A stretch of 64,000 bases of DNA, taken from NCBI GenBank assembly GCA_036365455.1, contig JAWQUS010000002.1, positions 6,014,001 to 6,078,000 on the forward strand, written 5' to 3'. The translations under genes were made by a program, and so were the position numbers. Shown one piece after another: positions 10,343 through 20,851 of this stretch; positions within the stretch are counted from its first letter, which is position 1, and each line of letters starts with the position of its first letter. The notes under the pieces are model-generated. The model ran no database searches. It was not told the DNA's origin and worked only from the letters and a program-made list of their open reading frames with translations. The stretch comes from Macrosoma leucophasiata. Its lineage: Eukaryota > Arthropoda > Insecta > Lepidoptera > Hedylidae.

Positions 10343-10942
10343 TGTCGGAGTGGAACCTGAATGTGACTGCTGGCGCCATCTGGTTTGTCGGAGACGTAAC
10401 CTAATTATGACTAGGGTAGATTGTTCAATAGAGAATTCTAGGTGGCGCCACGGTCGGCGTAGGTTCTTGAAATTGTTATCTTAGAGGGGATAGTTACTAG
10501 CCGATATCGGGTTTATAAAGGCTAGAAAATAGTTCATGACGTTCAGTCATAGAGTAACAGTCAGTCAGTCACAGTCACACAGTTGAATCAAATTATTATA
10601 GCGCAGTTATGCTGCCAGTTAGAACAGTGAACGTCAGTGATATTAAAGTGATATAAAGCGGGTAGTCCTGAACTTGTGATAGTAGTACTCGTAGTATCGT
10701 ATCCTGATAAATATGGTTGCCCGGTCCGAAGGGTTTCTTGCCCGTTCTTCCCTGCCGGAAGTAATCGAATGGGCGGATCTTTGGCAATATACGACTTTAT
10801 TCTGCCAACCTGTGCTTTATTTCATCATCCGCTCGAGTACCCACCTACAGATGCCCACAAACACGGAGTAACATGTCGGCTTATGGAAAGACACGCCCAC
10901 AATACTACCCACATGTCCGGACTGGAGGCCCTCCTGCCGATA
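10343..10942 (+). repeat. 3' LTR of the LARD-like element
   Basis: 600 bp, matching the 5' LTR at every position but 10,363. Followed by the TATA target repeat and by ATATTTG. Confidence 0.92.
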
Positions 10943-11011
10943 TATATTTGTTTATTTTTATACTTATATATGTAAAAAAATATTTAATAAATTAAAAAAA
11001 TAAATAAGTGG

Positions 11012-11517
11012 AATAATAATGATAATAATAATGGCAACCCATTATACGTCCCACTGCTGGGCACGAGTCTCTCCCCTTTTTGGGGGGAGGTCTGGAGCTT
11101 ACTCCACCACGCTGCTCCAATGCGGATTGGTGGAAGTGGGTGGGTTAGTGGCCAGCCCGCTGTCGGATGTTTTTCAAACCGCCTATAAGGCCCCCGACAA
11201 GGTTTAACGACTGCTATCTATCGATAGCAACCGGGACCGACGGCTTAACGTGCCCTCCGAAGCACGGAAACGCGCATTTAATTTGCCACTAGCGGTCACC
11301 CATCACACTACCCGACCGCGCCCGTGGTGCTTAACCGAGTAGATCGCTGGGTTGCCTGGAAGAAATCGCTCTTCTAGCGATAAGGCCGCCCATTGTCACA
11401 TATGTCAAAATGTATTCTGAACCGATGTACTTTTGGTGTGCAATAAAGTGTACTATTATTATTATTACTATTATTATCGCTTACGATCTACACCAGCCGC
11501 AGGGCCATGCGCGCTTC
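11012..11517 (-). mobile_element. 5S rRNA-derived SINE, copy 2, interrupted
   Basis: Minus-strand copy with an ATT-rich tail at 11,012-11,030, the CAGCAGTGGGACGT end, and the 5S-like box C (GGTCACCCATCAC on the plus strand). A LINE 3' end at 11,348-11,475 splits its head. The rest of the head (GATCTACACCAGCCGC) resumes at 11,483. Confidence 0.8.
11348..11475 (+). mobile_element. LINE 3'-UTR insertion with ATCGC target repeat
   Basis: The insertion carries CTTCTAGCGATAAGGCCGCC, an AATAAAG signal and an (ATT)n tail. It is flanked by ATCGC at 11,343-11,347 and 11,476-11,480 and interrupts a 5S-SINE at a known position. It therefore entered after that SINE. Confidence 0.75.
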
Positions 11518-11529
11518 TCAACAAAAAAT

Positions 11530-12540
11530 ATTAATGTGAAGTATATTGTGTATTTGGTGTAACAATATATAAATATAGTGTTAATAATAGACAAGATACC
11601 GGGAAAAAAAACCGTTCCGTTTTTAAATTGATTTGACAGATACCTATTTACGTCAGATATTTAAACGTTTTTTATATAATGATGTGAAAGTGTGGTATAT
11701 TAACTTCTGGAAACGGTCAATGATAAGAATAAAAAAAATAATAAAAGATTTTATTTAATTCAACTCTCAAATAGGTGTATATAAATAAGTAGTTTTGAAG
11801 ACAGAAAATGGACGAAATAATATCACTTTTAATTTTAAACTAGGCATTGGGTCCAAAATGATTTGTAGGAAAACCTGCATATAAGAAATCTAGGTATCTT
11901 AATCACACGGAACCCTGCGCACACGATTGCAACACTCTTGACCGGTTTTGCATAACAATACTTATTTCTTAAGCTCGTATTGGACGATGATAAATTTCCA
12001 AGCTCTCAAGAGTTGAATGGCGTCTACCGTACGATTGGAAACACCGGGATTTTCGTATTACTAAGCTGACGTCTGAAATGAACTTTTTTAAATTTCCTTC
12101 CATTGTGAGCCATGACTGTGACTGAAGTTTTATTAACGACCAAATCTAAATTTGATTTTGAATATCCGACGTGTAAATGTATTTTTACGTTAAGATATTA
12201 AATTTTGTATTAAGGACATTCGCTTAGAGTTAACTGTAGAATAATACTGCTGGCGCAAATTCTATTTCGTTGGATATGTTTTTCTAGTGTTACTTTTCTC
12301 GTGTATTAGATTACCTTACTTATAAGATGGTTGGAAGCGTATACATACATTTTTGACCCGACTTTCTCTGCCATTCAATTATTTGTTAAAAGGGAAATCT
12401 CTGGGTGTCTATATACCCAACACGTATTGTGTGTTATAAAAAGTTTGAGAAGTATGAGGACCCCCCATTTTTTTATAAATTAAAAAAAGGTTTACAGAAT
12501 ACATCTAGCTGCCGATTTTCAAGTATGTAGTCTTAAACGT
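11530..12540. other. No recognisable gene or repeat
   Basis: AT-rich sequence. No open frame above 60 codons with any motif. Confidence 0.45.
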
Positions 12541-12716
12541 AAAACGTAACTTCACGCCTGTAATCCCCGAATGGGTAGGCAGAGGTAAAATGCATGCATT
12601 TAAGCATACATGCAAACACCCACGATTCGCCGTAATGCATGTAGTAGCCTGTAAAGCATGTAACAGCCTGTCTGGCGAGCCTGTTAACTCCCATCGAACC
12701 CAGGACCTCAGTGTAG
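12541..12716 (-). mobile_element. SINE-T1 fragment, left half of a head-to-head pair
   Basis: Minus-strand 3' end (ACTTCACGCCTGTAATCCCC) and part of the body, then the box-B side of the tRNA head. A middle part of the body is missing or rearranged, with a short GCATGTA repeat around 12,633-12,662. Confidence 0.75.
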
Positions 12717-12769
12717 TAGGTAGCCTAGTGGTAGCAGGCCACTACTACTACACTGAGGTCCTGGGTTCG
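12695..12769. repeat. 25-bp perfect inverted repeat at a SINE-T1 head-to-head junction
   Basis: 12,695-12,719 and 12,745-12,769 are perfect inverted copies covering the box-B region, separated by a 25-nt spacer that contains a box A. The palindrome arises because two SINE heads face each other. Confidence 0.85.
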
Positions 12770-13020
12770 ATTCCCGGGTAGAGGGTTATCAGAAATAATA
12801 GAGTAAAGTCCTTTATTTCTGGTTCTATTGGGTTTTTTCCATTTTCTGGGAATTTCCCAGTACCTCGAAGTTTGGTAATGTGGCCGGAGATGTCAACAGG
12901 CTCGCCACCTGTTACATGAGCCAAAACGTAACCGGCGAATCGTGGGTGTTTTCTTGCTTAAATGCATGCATTTATCTCTGCCTACCCCTTCGGGGATTAC
13001 AGGCGTGAAGTTACGTTTAA
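12721..13020 (+). mobile_element. SINE-T1, right half of a head-to-head pair
   Basis: Box A TAGCCTAGTGG at 12,721, box B GGTTCGATTCC at 12,765, body and 3' end CAGGCGTGAAGTTACGTTT. Nearly full length. Confidence 0.8.
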
Positions 13021-14800
13021 ACATACTGATACTGTTTACTTCTAGCGAAACACTAACTACTACATTAAGAATTAAATCGACCAACGGGGACGGATAAAAG
13101 CATTACAATTTAAAAATATTAGCCCATAAATAGCAGTTGTGTCGCGCAAAACGAATAAAGAGAGGGCAAAGATATAAAATATAAGAATAAAGTGTTATTT
13201 CTTGTGTCGACATAGTAACATTTGTTTGAGCGATTATTTTATAATTGTACACAGGTTACGCAACTTCTTCATAATATTGATCATAGGCTTTATCTTCCTT
13301 AGTATACAGAACAGATTATAAGCTTTAAAAGTCTTGTAAATTTTAGAAAACTTGCATGGAAAATTTGCTTAGCCATATTTTCCTTAATTTGAGTTGAAAA
13401 ATTAGGACTAAGTGAATAAGAAACAGAGTGCTTACTTTGTCATCGGGTAAAAAGATAAAACAAAAACGAACTAAAAGATCGGTGGTACACATAAAAAAGT
13501 TAAGCTTTGTACCTATATGCTTTACTGAAATTTCATAAATTTAATTTAGTTAGGTGGTCTTGACTATAGTAATAAAAATGTAAGTATCTAATGCGAATTA
13601 TCAGTGGAGATTTAAAACTTTTTCAGGAGTCAACATAAGAAACAGAATGTTTGCTTTTGGAAACTGCTTTCATTAAAATATGAAATTTAAATAAGATAAC
13701 TGTCAAAATGATGACAATTCTCACTCAGTAATCGAGATGAGTCACAGACAAAAAGTTCGTTATAAATCTGTGACCTTGTTTGAAAAAAAAACAGTGCTTT
13801 ACCATTCCAAGTCTTTGACAAATTGCATTAATTGACTGTGCAAGTCATGTAAGATAAAATAACTGCCAAAAATATTCCCACGGTAACTTTTCAGTAAAGA
13901 AACTAAAAGCTGGGCCAGCCTATATAGCACCAGTTTCTATATTCTATAGCAATGGTGCTATAAATAAAAAATGGACATAGATCTTAAAAGGTAAGGTATG
14001 AAACAAGTAGTAAACTATAGCACAATTTAACAATAATTAGGATTAGGTGTTGTTATACGGTATTGTGACTAAAGGTAACTGGCAGTCATTGAATTTATAA
14101 TTTAAATAACTCCCAAAAATGGCAGGGTAATTTATTGTAGGAAATTTAAAGACTAGCCGAAATCCTTTCGCAGGAGCCGAGATGCGTAACAGATAAAAAA
14201 TTCAAGATAGATCTGTGAAGACGGATTGGTACAAGCCTATAAAAAACCGACTCTCGCGGAATGACAAAGCGCCACTGAATATTTCCATTGGAAAAACCAA
14301 AAGTAATTCATTCTTTATTCATTGTCTGTTCCGGATTTACAGAATACTGATTGTCGGGCAATAAATGGGCTCGAAATGAATATTGCTTGCGTATTATTTA
14401 ACTGGACTCAGGGAATCATTGTGCCAATATAAAATATCACAATAATATTAGTTGCGCATCATGGTGACCTTACCACAATCCATAAAGTTGGTTTCGTTTT
14501 TAACTCAACGGTCATTTTTCAAGTACAGAGGTTTGTACATTTCGCAATTACCTACTATGTAAAATTCCATATAGTATATTCCATGAGTATAGCTCGCAAA
14601 AACCTATGAACAAATAAAATCAAATAGCCATTTAAACAATATACGATGATGGTTGTTTTTATCATCCACTATTGAAAATAATTTTTGTCCATTGCTAATT
14701 TTAAATTTCATTGTTATGTGCCAGGTTTTTGACAATCTACTCAAACTACATGAATTATTTTTGTATTTGGAAAAAATCAAAATACCATGTTAAAAAAGGG
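13021..14800. other. Long AT-rich stretch, no gene; weak internal repeats
   Basis: No coding sequence seen. Diverged copies of a motif reading GAGATG(A/C)GT(C)ACAGA(T)AAAA.TTC with a following ATCTGTGA occur near 13,735-13,775 and 14,178-14,216, suggesting an old local duplication. Confidence 0.4.
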
Positions 14801-14804
14801 GACG

Positions 14805-15035
14805 TACAGACCACAATATAAATCCCGAATCATTCGTACTTGTTCAATATTTTTTGTACTCATTTCAGACAATGCTTTGTCACGTAACATTCAGCGTTTT
14901 AGCATTTTTGTCCATTCTATTTTGAATAGCTAACGGGGTTGTTTATAGAGGGTTACAACGTTGCATTGGCTTTAATAAAGATACATAAGTGTGTCGATTA
15001 CCATGAAAATGGGTCGTGTTCACGGAATTAACCGA
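14805..15035 (+). repeat. Local direct duplication, unit A
   Basis: Matches 15,370-15,605 in the same orientation. Shared blocks include GACAATGCTTTGTCAC, ACATTCAGCGTTTTAGCATT and TTTTGAATAGCTAA. Diverged by substitutions and small indels; function unknown. Confidence 0.75.
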
Positions 15036-15141
15036 GATTCTAACAAAAGCATGTTTTATTACGTAAAGTGTTTTCTACGTCGAGAAAATGGCATATGATA
15101 TTCAAAAGACACCTCTCAAAACACTACTTTATTAACGGTCT

Positions 15142-15370
15142 TTAACATACTTGCCGCTAAATAGTAGTATTCAGCACTAGCGTGTTCCGGTCAGGTGGTC
15201 ATGTACGGCCCTGTAATTTCCGGCACAGAGCCATAACACCTTAGCCCTCAGGAGTGGTAACGCATCAGCATTTTGACATTGGTCTTTGTGTGGGTGTCTG
15301 TAGGCTGCAGTCATTACTTAACATCAATGTGAAATGCATACTTGTTTGCCACTTCCATAAAATAAAAAAA
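15142..15370 (+). mobile_element. SINE-M1, 5'-truncated
   Basis: Begins at the TTGCCGCTAAAT block and runs to the GTTTGCCACTTCC..A-rich end. It lies exactly between the two halves of the 14.8/15.4-kb duplication. Confidence 0.8.
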
Positions 15371-15605
15371 GGTCTCATACCGACCACAATAAAAAGTCCA
15401 ACTCATTCATACTTGTCCAATATTTTTTATATTCATTTCAGACAATGCTTTGTCACCAAACATTCAGCGTTTTAGCATTTTTCTCCATTCCATTTTGAAT
15501 AGCTAATGAGGTAAACGTTTACAAAAATGGTTACAATGTGCTACTTAAATGCATCGATTTTCATGAAAACTGGTCCTGTTTCCGGAATTAAATCCGAGGA
15601 GGAAC
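15370..15605 (+). repeat. Local direct duplication, unit B
   Basis: Second copy of 14,805-15,035, about 565 bp downstream. Confidence 0.75.
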
Positions 15606-16197
15606 ATGAGCACGTTTTATTACACAAAGAAATATTCAAGGGTTTTAGCCAGTCGTGTGTAGTTCACGAATTAATCTTTCAAATGGACTAGTTAGGTTGA
15701 TCTCCAGCTAACCTTCTCTAGTTCAGTAACGGTTAAGCTCTAAGTTCAAATCTACAGTCCACTGGTCGTAAACAATCGAAACGATCAATCAGAAAACAAA
15801 AAGATTATAAACGACGAAATTATCTGCGAGTAAATTGAAAAGCCTATTTTAGAGTCTATTAAAAATAAATCAAGTACCTAGCCAATTTAAAAGACGTACA
15901 ACATCTCAAACGGTTTCAGTTTATATATAAGACTCGACTTTTCAAAGGTCAATTTGGGGAAAAGTTCAGAATAGATTGTTTTTGTTCATCCAGTGCGAGA
16001 CACCTAAACCTAAGCATGTCGTAAATCACCACTTTCGTCCAGCGAAGATCATTAATAACTGTACGTTGAAACATATTGTTGTAGTCTAGACAACTAGACA
16101 TATAAATGGTGTTATTCATTGGAACAAACGAGTTAGCTCCAAAAAAGTATTATCAGTTAGTCTAAAAACTATCGATATTTTCGTATCCTTTAACGTT
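15606..16197. other. No recognisable gene
   Basis: AT-rich, apparently single-copy within the window. Nothing recognised. Confidence 0.4.
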
Positions 16198-16206
16198 AGA
16201 TAACCC

Positions 16207-16488
16207 ATAGAGCAACACCGGAGGGGAGTAGCCATATGCAGGCTTTCCCCTCTGTCAAATGGGCCTATACCTGTCGCCTAGATGTTTAAATGTGTGCGTG
16301 AAATTGTTTCTGTATTTTGTTAAAGTCAAGGTGTGAGTTTCGTAGTAATAGACGATTTTTGTAGTGTGCGTGTGCGTCGCACGGATTTCCCGCTGCAAAA
16401 AATGACAGACTGTTTTGCATCGGTTAATACACGCTATATGGCTACTCCCACCAGTTCGCCGCGGCCAATAGCCCGTGTTGCTCTATGT
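16207..16488. mobile_element. Inverted-repeat DNA element with 9-bp target repeat
   Basis: The ends are ATAGAGCAACAC at the left and GTGTTGCTCTATGT at the right. AGATAACCC flanks the element at 16,198-16,206 and 16,489-16,497. The inverted similarity continues inward to GGAGTAGCCATAT. An 8-9-bp duplication fits hAT or Mutator-like transposition. There is no transposase, so it is non-autonomous. A 53-bp relative is at 45,914-45,966. Confidence 0.75.
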
Positions 16489-16497
16489 AGATAACCC

Positions 16498-17334
16498 TTC
16501 CGTATGATATCCATTCCCGAGTATCTCCATATGGGACAATTGGAATTCTTTAGTTGTTTTTTTGGATTCAGGATCTCTAAAGGGAAAAGGAATCTTTTTG
16601 GAATCACTTTCATGTTTGACTTTCTGCCTGTCAAGACCCTTTTTCTTAGGAGTGTGTAATAGTATTCAATTGAAATTAATGTCAAATATTGTGTAATGTC
16701 GATAAGTAACTTACCGCATCCACGTCTATACAAATATTGTTGGGTGATCCCTCTCAATACATTATCTCCGAACTACTAACGACTATGGAGTGCCACAGCG
16801 CGTGAGCCTGAAGCGTGAAATAATGATTTTCAGATGCAAATACGTCAATAAATTAAGGAAACACAACGAGATTCGAGTCCATACAAGTTTAAGGCGTTGC
16901 TCGGGTCTCAATTTCCCAAGGATGGCTCCATCAGAACTCAAATGTATATCCTTTTAAAAGAAGCCTAGAAAGCTAAAAATTGGTTTAGAGTTGACGGAGA
17001 AACATACATACCGAAAGACGTTTAGATCATTTTAGGGAGAATATTCCATAATCGTCATGCTTGGCATGCGGCTTGGCGATCGCAGTGGCGTTAGTTTATT
17101 GTGAAACGCTGCTGTCATCGTTTTGTTAACTGATTGAACTAGCGGGAGAATTCTCCTCCACTTGTGGGCGGTGGGGTGGATCATTCTTTCACTTCTTTTT
17201 CGTTCGTGGTATACAGGTACAACATTTTAATAATTTATTCGTGTTTAAAACGATTATTAAATTTTCACTTACTGAGCCCAAAGTATGTTTCTCCTAAAAC
17301 TGTAGCTTATAATCATGTAGTCCTAGTCCATTAT
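16498..17334. other. No recognisable gene
   Basis: A 107-codon minus-strand frame (16,434-16,757) overlaps the end of the inverted-repeat element and shows no motif. Otherwise nothing is recognised. Confidence 0.4.
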
Positions 17335-17460
17335 ACCTCTGTGTCGAAAAAAAACGGGGCACATTACCACCTGAATGAAATGCGATATCGCTGAAGACTA
17401 GCATTCAGCCGCAAGTACATAAGATGATGCGGTGGTACTTATACCCTCAAGTCTGTCACT
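17335..17460 (-). mobile_element. Old, decayed SINE-M copy
   Basis: Degenerate matches in order to CCTCTGTG(C)CGGAAA, ATTACCACCTGA, GCGGCAAGTA and GATGCGGTGGT. It is the most diverged copy in the window and marks the age range of the family. Confidence 0.6.
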
Positions 17461-18462
17461 TTGCAAACAAATTATACAACATGAAACAGGAATAATGCAC
17501 ACTCGTAAACACCTCGACTGGAAAATTTAGTTATAATCATAATACATCAACTGAAATTACATGTTTAAGTATTTAATATCTTTTATTTAAGAAATAAGTT
17601 ATCCTCAATTTGTGCGAACAGTATGCACACCCTGTGCATACTTACCCTACCTCTACATACGACCGCACATTAAACACAAACCAACTCACACACGTAAGCT
17701 GTTGCAATGTGATGTAGCGTAACCTGCGTACCCCTATTTTACACTTGCTAGTAATAAGATTCATTTTCACTATTTTATTTCTTAAATTATTATTAATAAT
17801 AAAATACACTTCTCAACGAGTTCTAATAAACTTGTTGAGAATAGCATTTTATTTTGGATAGACGTTAGACTCATTTTTGTTTGTATTGACTATTCACCAA
17901 ATGGGTGACCATAATTTCCTTAATTGTAATAATTTTGGGACAAAATATTACCTATATTAAAAAGCCTAAAATCGATTCGGTTGTCGATTCTAAGCAAACT
18001 AGTCGCGGGTTGTACATTTAATCCTGTTACACCTTGTAAAAGTATTATATTTAATGTGATTCTAAGACTACTACAGCCTAAAGTTTGTTTCTCCTAACGG
18101 CCTTACAGACCCAAAGCTGTTATCTGATTTAACCCTAACTTCATATCTCGTGTAGGGTTCACAGAAATTGAAGAGATAACTTCGTGAATTCCACCTAAAC
18201 TAAAGTTTTTGACACTCGTAATCTATTGAACAGACAATATTTCAATGGACAAATTAAATTAGTGGTTTGTAACATTCTAACTGACGTTCCGATAAATAAT
18301 TACTATTGTGTTCCGTTTAGACAGTAATATAACTTTGTAACTTCACTTCACACGAAAGGGTAGGTAGTGATGTATGTATATTTATGAACTAGCACATGCA
18401 GATAATTCACGATTCGTCAGCAAATATTATCATCGCAAGCCCACTCAATGTTTAAAGAAACC
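17461..18462. other. No recognisable gene
   Basis: AT-rich. A short imperfect hairpin (CTTCTCAACGAGTT and AACTTGTTGAGAA) lies near 17,811-17,844. Confidence 0.4.
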
Positions 18463-18494
18463 TTTTTTTTATGTAACGGAAGTGGCAAACAAGC
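18463..18494 (-). mobile_element. SINE-M1, 3' end, separated from its body
   Basis: T-run plus ATGTAACGGAAGTGGCAAAC. The rest of the same copy resumes at 20,025 after a 1.53-kb insertion. Confidence 0.85.
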
Positions 18495-18867
18495 GGGTAC
18501 TACGTCTGAACGGACCAAAAAGAATGGACCGTAGTCCATTCGGCCGTAATCAAAAAACGTCTACGTCCCAACGGCCCGGTCATAAAATATTTTCAAAGTA
18601 CAGTCGCATACAAGCGTAACAGTCGTATGGTTTATAAATTTTCACTACAAAATATTTGCATATTTAAAGTAGTATTTAATCCAATAGTTGTAATCTAAGT
18701 ACACAAAATCGTTAACATCTTCGTTTCTAGTTGGCACGACTTCAGGTACCTAACTCAACAATGATCCTTTATTATCAACCAATCACAAGCAGGCAGTTTA
18801 TCTGTTACGTCAGAGAAGTGGCGAATAGAAGGTTCATAATAATATGCAATCAGTGTTTTTTAAGGTT

Positions 18868-19735
18868 CCGGAGTAAACAAGGAACCCTTATCATTTCGCT
18901 ATGTCCGTCTGTCTGTCTGTCCGTCCGTCTGCGGTTTAGCGCAAAAACTATTGGTACTAGAGACTTGAAATTTGGCACAAGTGTACACCTTAATCATGCC
19001 GACAAAGTAGTATAATAAAAACATAAAAATAATATTATATAGGGTATTTTTTAAAATTTTTCTATATAGTGTGGAATATCGTTGGATAGGTCTTCCAAAA
19101 ATGTTAGGGGTGTGCTTACATCATTTTTGGATTTAGTTAACTGTTCGTGACTTATTAAGCTTTCAAGTGCTAATTTTCGTTAGAGTCAAGTGTCTCCCCC
19201 TTTACCAACTAAACGGTTGTTGTTAGAAATTCAAACGTTGTGGCAATAGTAGCTACATATAACGAAATTAAAAGAAAAATTATCACACCTAAGTTGGCTT
19301 TACAAGTTTGCGAGTAATAGTCCACCAAATATAATACTCGAAAGTTTTGAACAACTCCATAGAAAATATTTATATATTTTTTCATTACATTAATCTATTG
19401 TACTATTTATTTTTCGCAATAACACATGCGAGTGAACTTTAGAAATTAAAAAAAAAAACGGAAAGAAAAATTTGACTTCGGGCACGAATCGAACCTGCGA
19501 CCTCAGGATAACCAGTCCAGCCGCTTTACCACTAAGCTACCCGTTCGGTGGGACTTCGGTAGCTTAGTGGTAAAGCGGCTAGACTGGTTATCCTGAAGTC
19601 GCCGGTTCGATTCCTGCCCGAAGAAAATTTTGCTTTAATGTCTACATTAATCAAACCTATAAATCACGGAACACTACACTGCGCGTGGCCCAACAGGCAC
19701 TTGACCGGGTTTTTTTTGTCAATATGTTTGAGTGG
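18868..19735 (+). repeat. REP-G copy with inserted SINE-T3 pair
   Basis: Starts at a (GTCT)n/(GTCC)n microsatellite after AGGTTCCGGAGTAAACAAGG and continues through GAGACTTGAAATTTGGCACA, ATCGTTGGATAGG and CTAAACGGTTGTTGTTAGAA to CACTGCGCGTGGCCC. Similar copies are at 30.5, 48.2 and 60.2 kb. Confidence 0.75.
19474..19623. repeat. Head-to-head SINE-T3 palindrome
   Basis: A minus-strand tRNA-like unit (19,474 to about 19,546) faces a plus-strand unit (about 19,552-19,623). Each has box A (TAGCTTAGTGG) and box B (GGTTCGATTC), and the arms of about 65-70 bp are inverted copies with few mismatches, with a spacer of about 10 nt. The tRNA resemblance is a SINE head. I do not regard either as a functional tRNA gene. 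Confidence 0.8.
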
Positions 19736-19775
19736 TTGATTATTTTAATATATTATGTACCTATACGTATATGTA

Positions 19776-19820
19776 CCTTCACGCCAGGTCCCTGACGGGG
19801 TAGGCAGAGAGTGGAGAGCA
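19776..19820 (-). mobile_element. SINE-T1 3'-end scrap
   Basis: CTTCACGCCAGGTCCCTGAC and GGGGTAGGCAGAGA resemble the SINE-T1 tail read on the minus strand. Short and diverged. Confidence 0.4.
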
Positions 19821-20024
19821 TTGTTTTCATAAAGAAATTAATACAAATTTTAGAAAAAAATTAAGACTTAAATATTTTTATTTATAACTTTTGCACTCGA
19901 ATGTTCTCCATGTATACATTTGTTAACAATATTTTATGACCGGTCCGTTGAGACGTAGACAATTTTTGATTACGGCCGAATGGACTACGGTCCATTCTTT
20001 TTGGTCCGTTCAGACGTAGTACCC

Positions 20025-20250
20025 CATGCAGTTCACATTGATGTTAAGCGATGACTCCCCACACAAAAACCGAGGTCATAATGCAGATGCGTTGCCACTC
20101 CTGAGGCCGAAGGTGTTATGCCCCTGTGTCGGAAATTACAGGACCGTACATTACCACCTGACCGGAACACCATTTAGCGGCAAGTATATTAGGTAATGCG
20201 GTAGTGCTTACGACCGAGAGCTCCGTCACTAGAGCTCTACCATCAGTAAA
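20025..20250 (-). mobile_element. SINE-M1, body (continues from 18,463-18,494)
   Basis: Runs from CATGCAGTTCACATTGATG to the CATCAGTAAA 5' end, with a small internal deletion in the GATAGTGCTGAACACTA block. Confidence 0.85.
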
Positions 20251-20507
20251 AAAAATCTGAAAAACCTGTAATTCGGACCTTATCTTCGCAGATTCCTTCA
20301 GAGTGTGAAGCACCAGATATTCCGGTTCCGACATACCTCCCGTGCTTCTTCATACATGCATACACCGATTTGTAAGCTCCCCATCCTCAAACAGTACTCG
20401 ATCTATTTATATTATTTTATCCTACTTTGTAATACGTACGCACGTAAAGACGTAACTATCGCTACAATGGTCGAATATCAAACTAAATCTGTAAAAAATA
20501 TATATTA

Positions 20508-20752
20508 TAACACTAGCTGTTGCCCGCGGCTCCGCCCGCGTGTAAGTCTCTTTTCGCCTTACCTGTGGAAACTCATCAAATCATCCCATGCCATCCTACA
20601 GGAACATTTTTGCGGAATAAATCCTATGGGTTAATCCAAGTTACCTGCTATGTGTGTGTCAAATTTCATGAAAATCGGTTCAGCAGTTTTTGCGTGAAGG
20701 AGTAACAAACAAACTTACAAACATCCGCTATTTATAATATTAGTAGGTTAGT
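20508..20752 (+). repeat. REP-C copy
   Basis: Begins CTAGCTGTTGCCCGCGGCTC and ends AAAATCGGTTCAGCAGTTTT..TTATAATATTAGTA. A different subtype from the 5.3/40.4/43.6/50.5-kb copies. Confidence 0.7.
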
Positions 20753-20809
20753 AAGATTGGTAAAAACTATGGAAACATTCGTTACATTTGGGTGTCTTGA
20801 AGAATGGTG

Positions 20810-20851
20810 ATATCGTGCAATATATACAAAATTGTATATATTGCACGATAT
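20810..20851. repeat. 20-bp perfect hairpin
   Basis: 20,810-20,829 and 20,832-20,851 are perfect inverted copies with only AA between. It lies immediately outside recognised elements and its origin is unknown. Confidence 0.85.

Larger units (their letters stand above)
6072..10942 (+). mobile_element. Young non-autonomous LTR retrotransposon (LARD-like, gypsy-derived)
   Basis: Two direct repeats, 6072-6671 and 10,343-10,942, each 600 bp, differ at one position (T at 6092, G at 10,363). Both begin TGTCGG and end CCGATA, and TATA flanks the whole element (6068-6071 and 10,943-10,946). A primer-binding-site-like stretch follows the 5' LTR. The 3.67-kb interior has no gag or pol frame; it keeps only a scrap of integrase (9316-9372), two tandem arrays and one SINE-T2. 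The near identity of the LTRs says insertion was recent, so the element was probably moved in trans by an autonomous gypsy relative. I see no clear polypurine tract before the 3' LTR. Confidence 0.9.
18495..20024. mobile_element. 1.53-kb non-autonomous element with ~100-bp terminal inverted repeats
   Basis: The left end 18,495-18,597 (starting GGGTACTACGTCTGAACGGA) and the right end 19,922-20,024 are inverted repeats with only a few differences. They insert cleanly into a SINE-M1, whose two parts abut at CAAG and CATGCAG. A possible 1-bp C is repeated, and I cannot confirm a longer target duplication. The terminal repeats contain their own palindrome, AATGGACCGTAGTCCATT. The interior holds a REP-G copy that itself contains a SINE-T3 pair. 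No transposase is present. Confidence 0.8.

Noticed and set aside
16434..16757. A 107-codon minus-strand frame.
   Set aside because: Its end lies in the 282-bp inverted-repeat element and no motif is visible.
19550..19623. A tRNA gene in inverted duplicate.
   Set aside because: The same head with the same tail recurs at 50.7 and 51.1 kb with varied substitutions, which is SINE behaviour.
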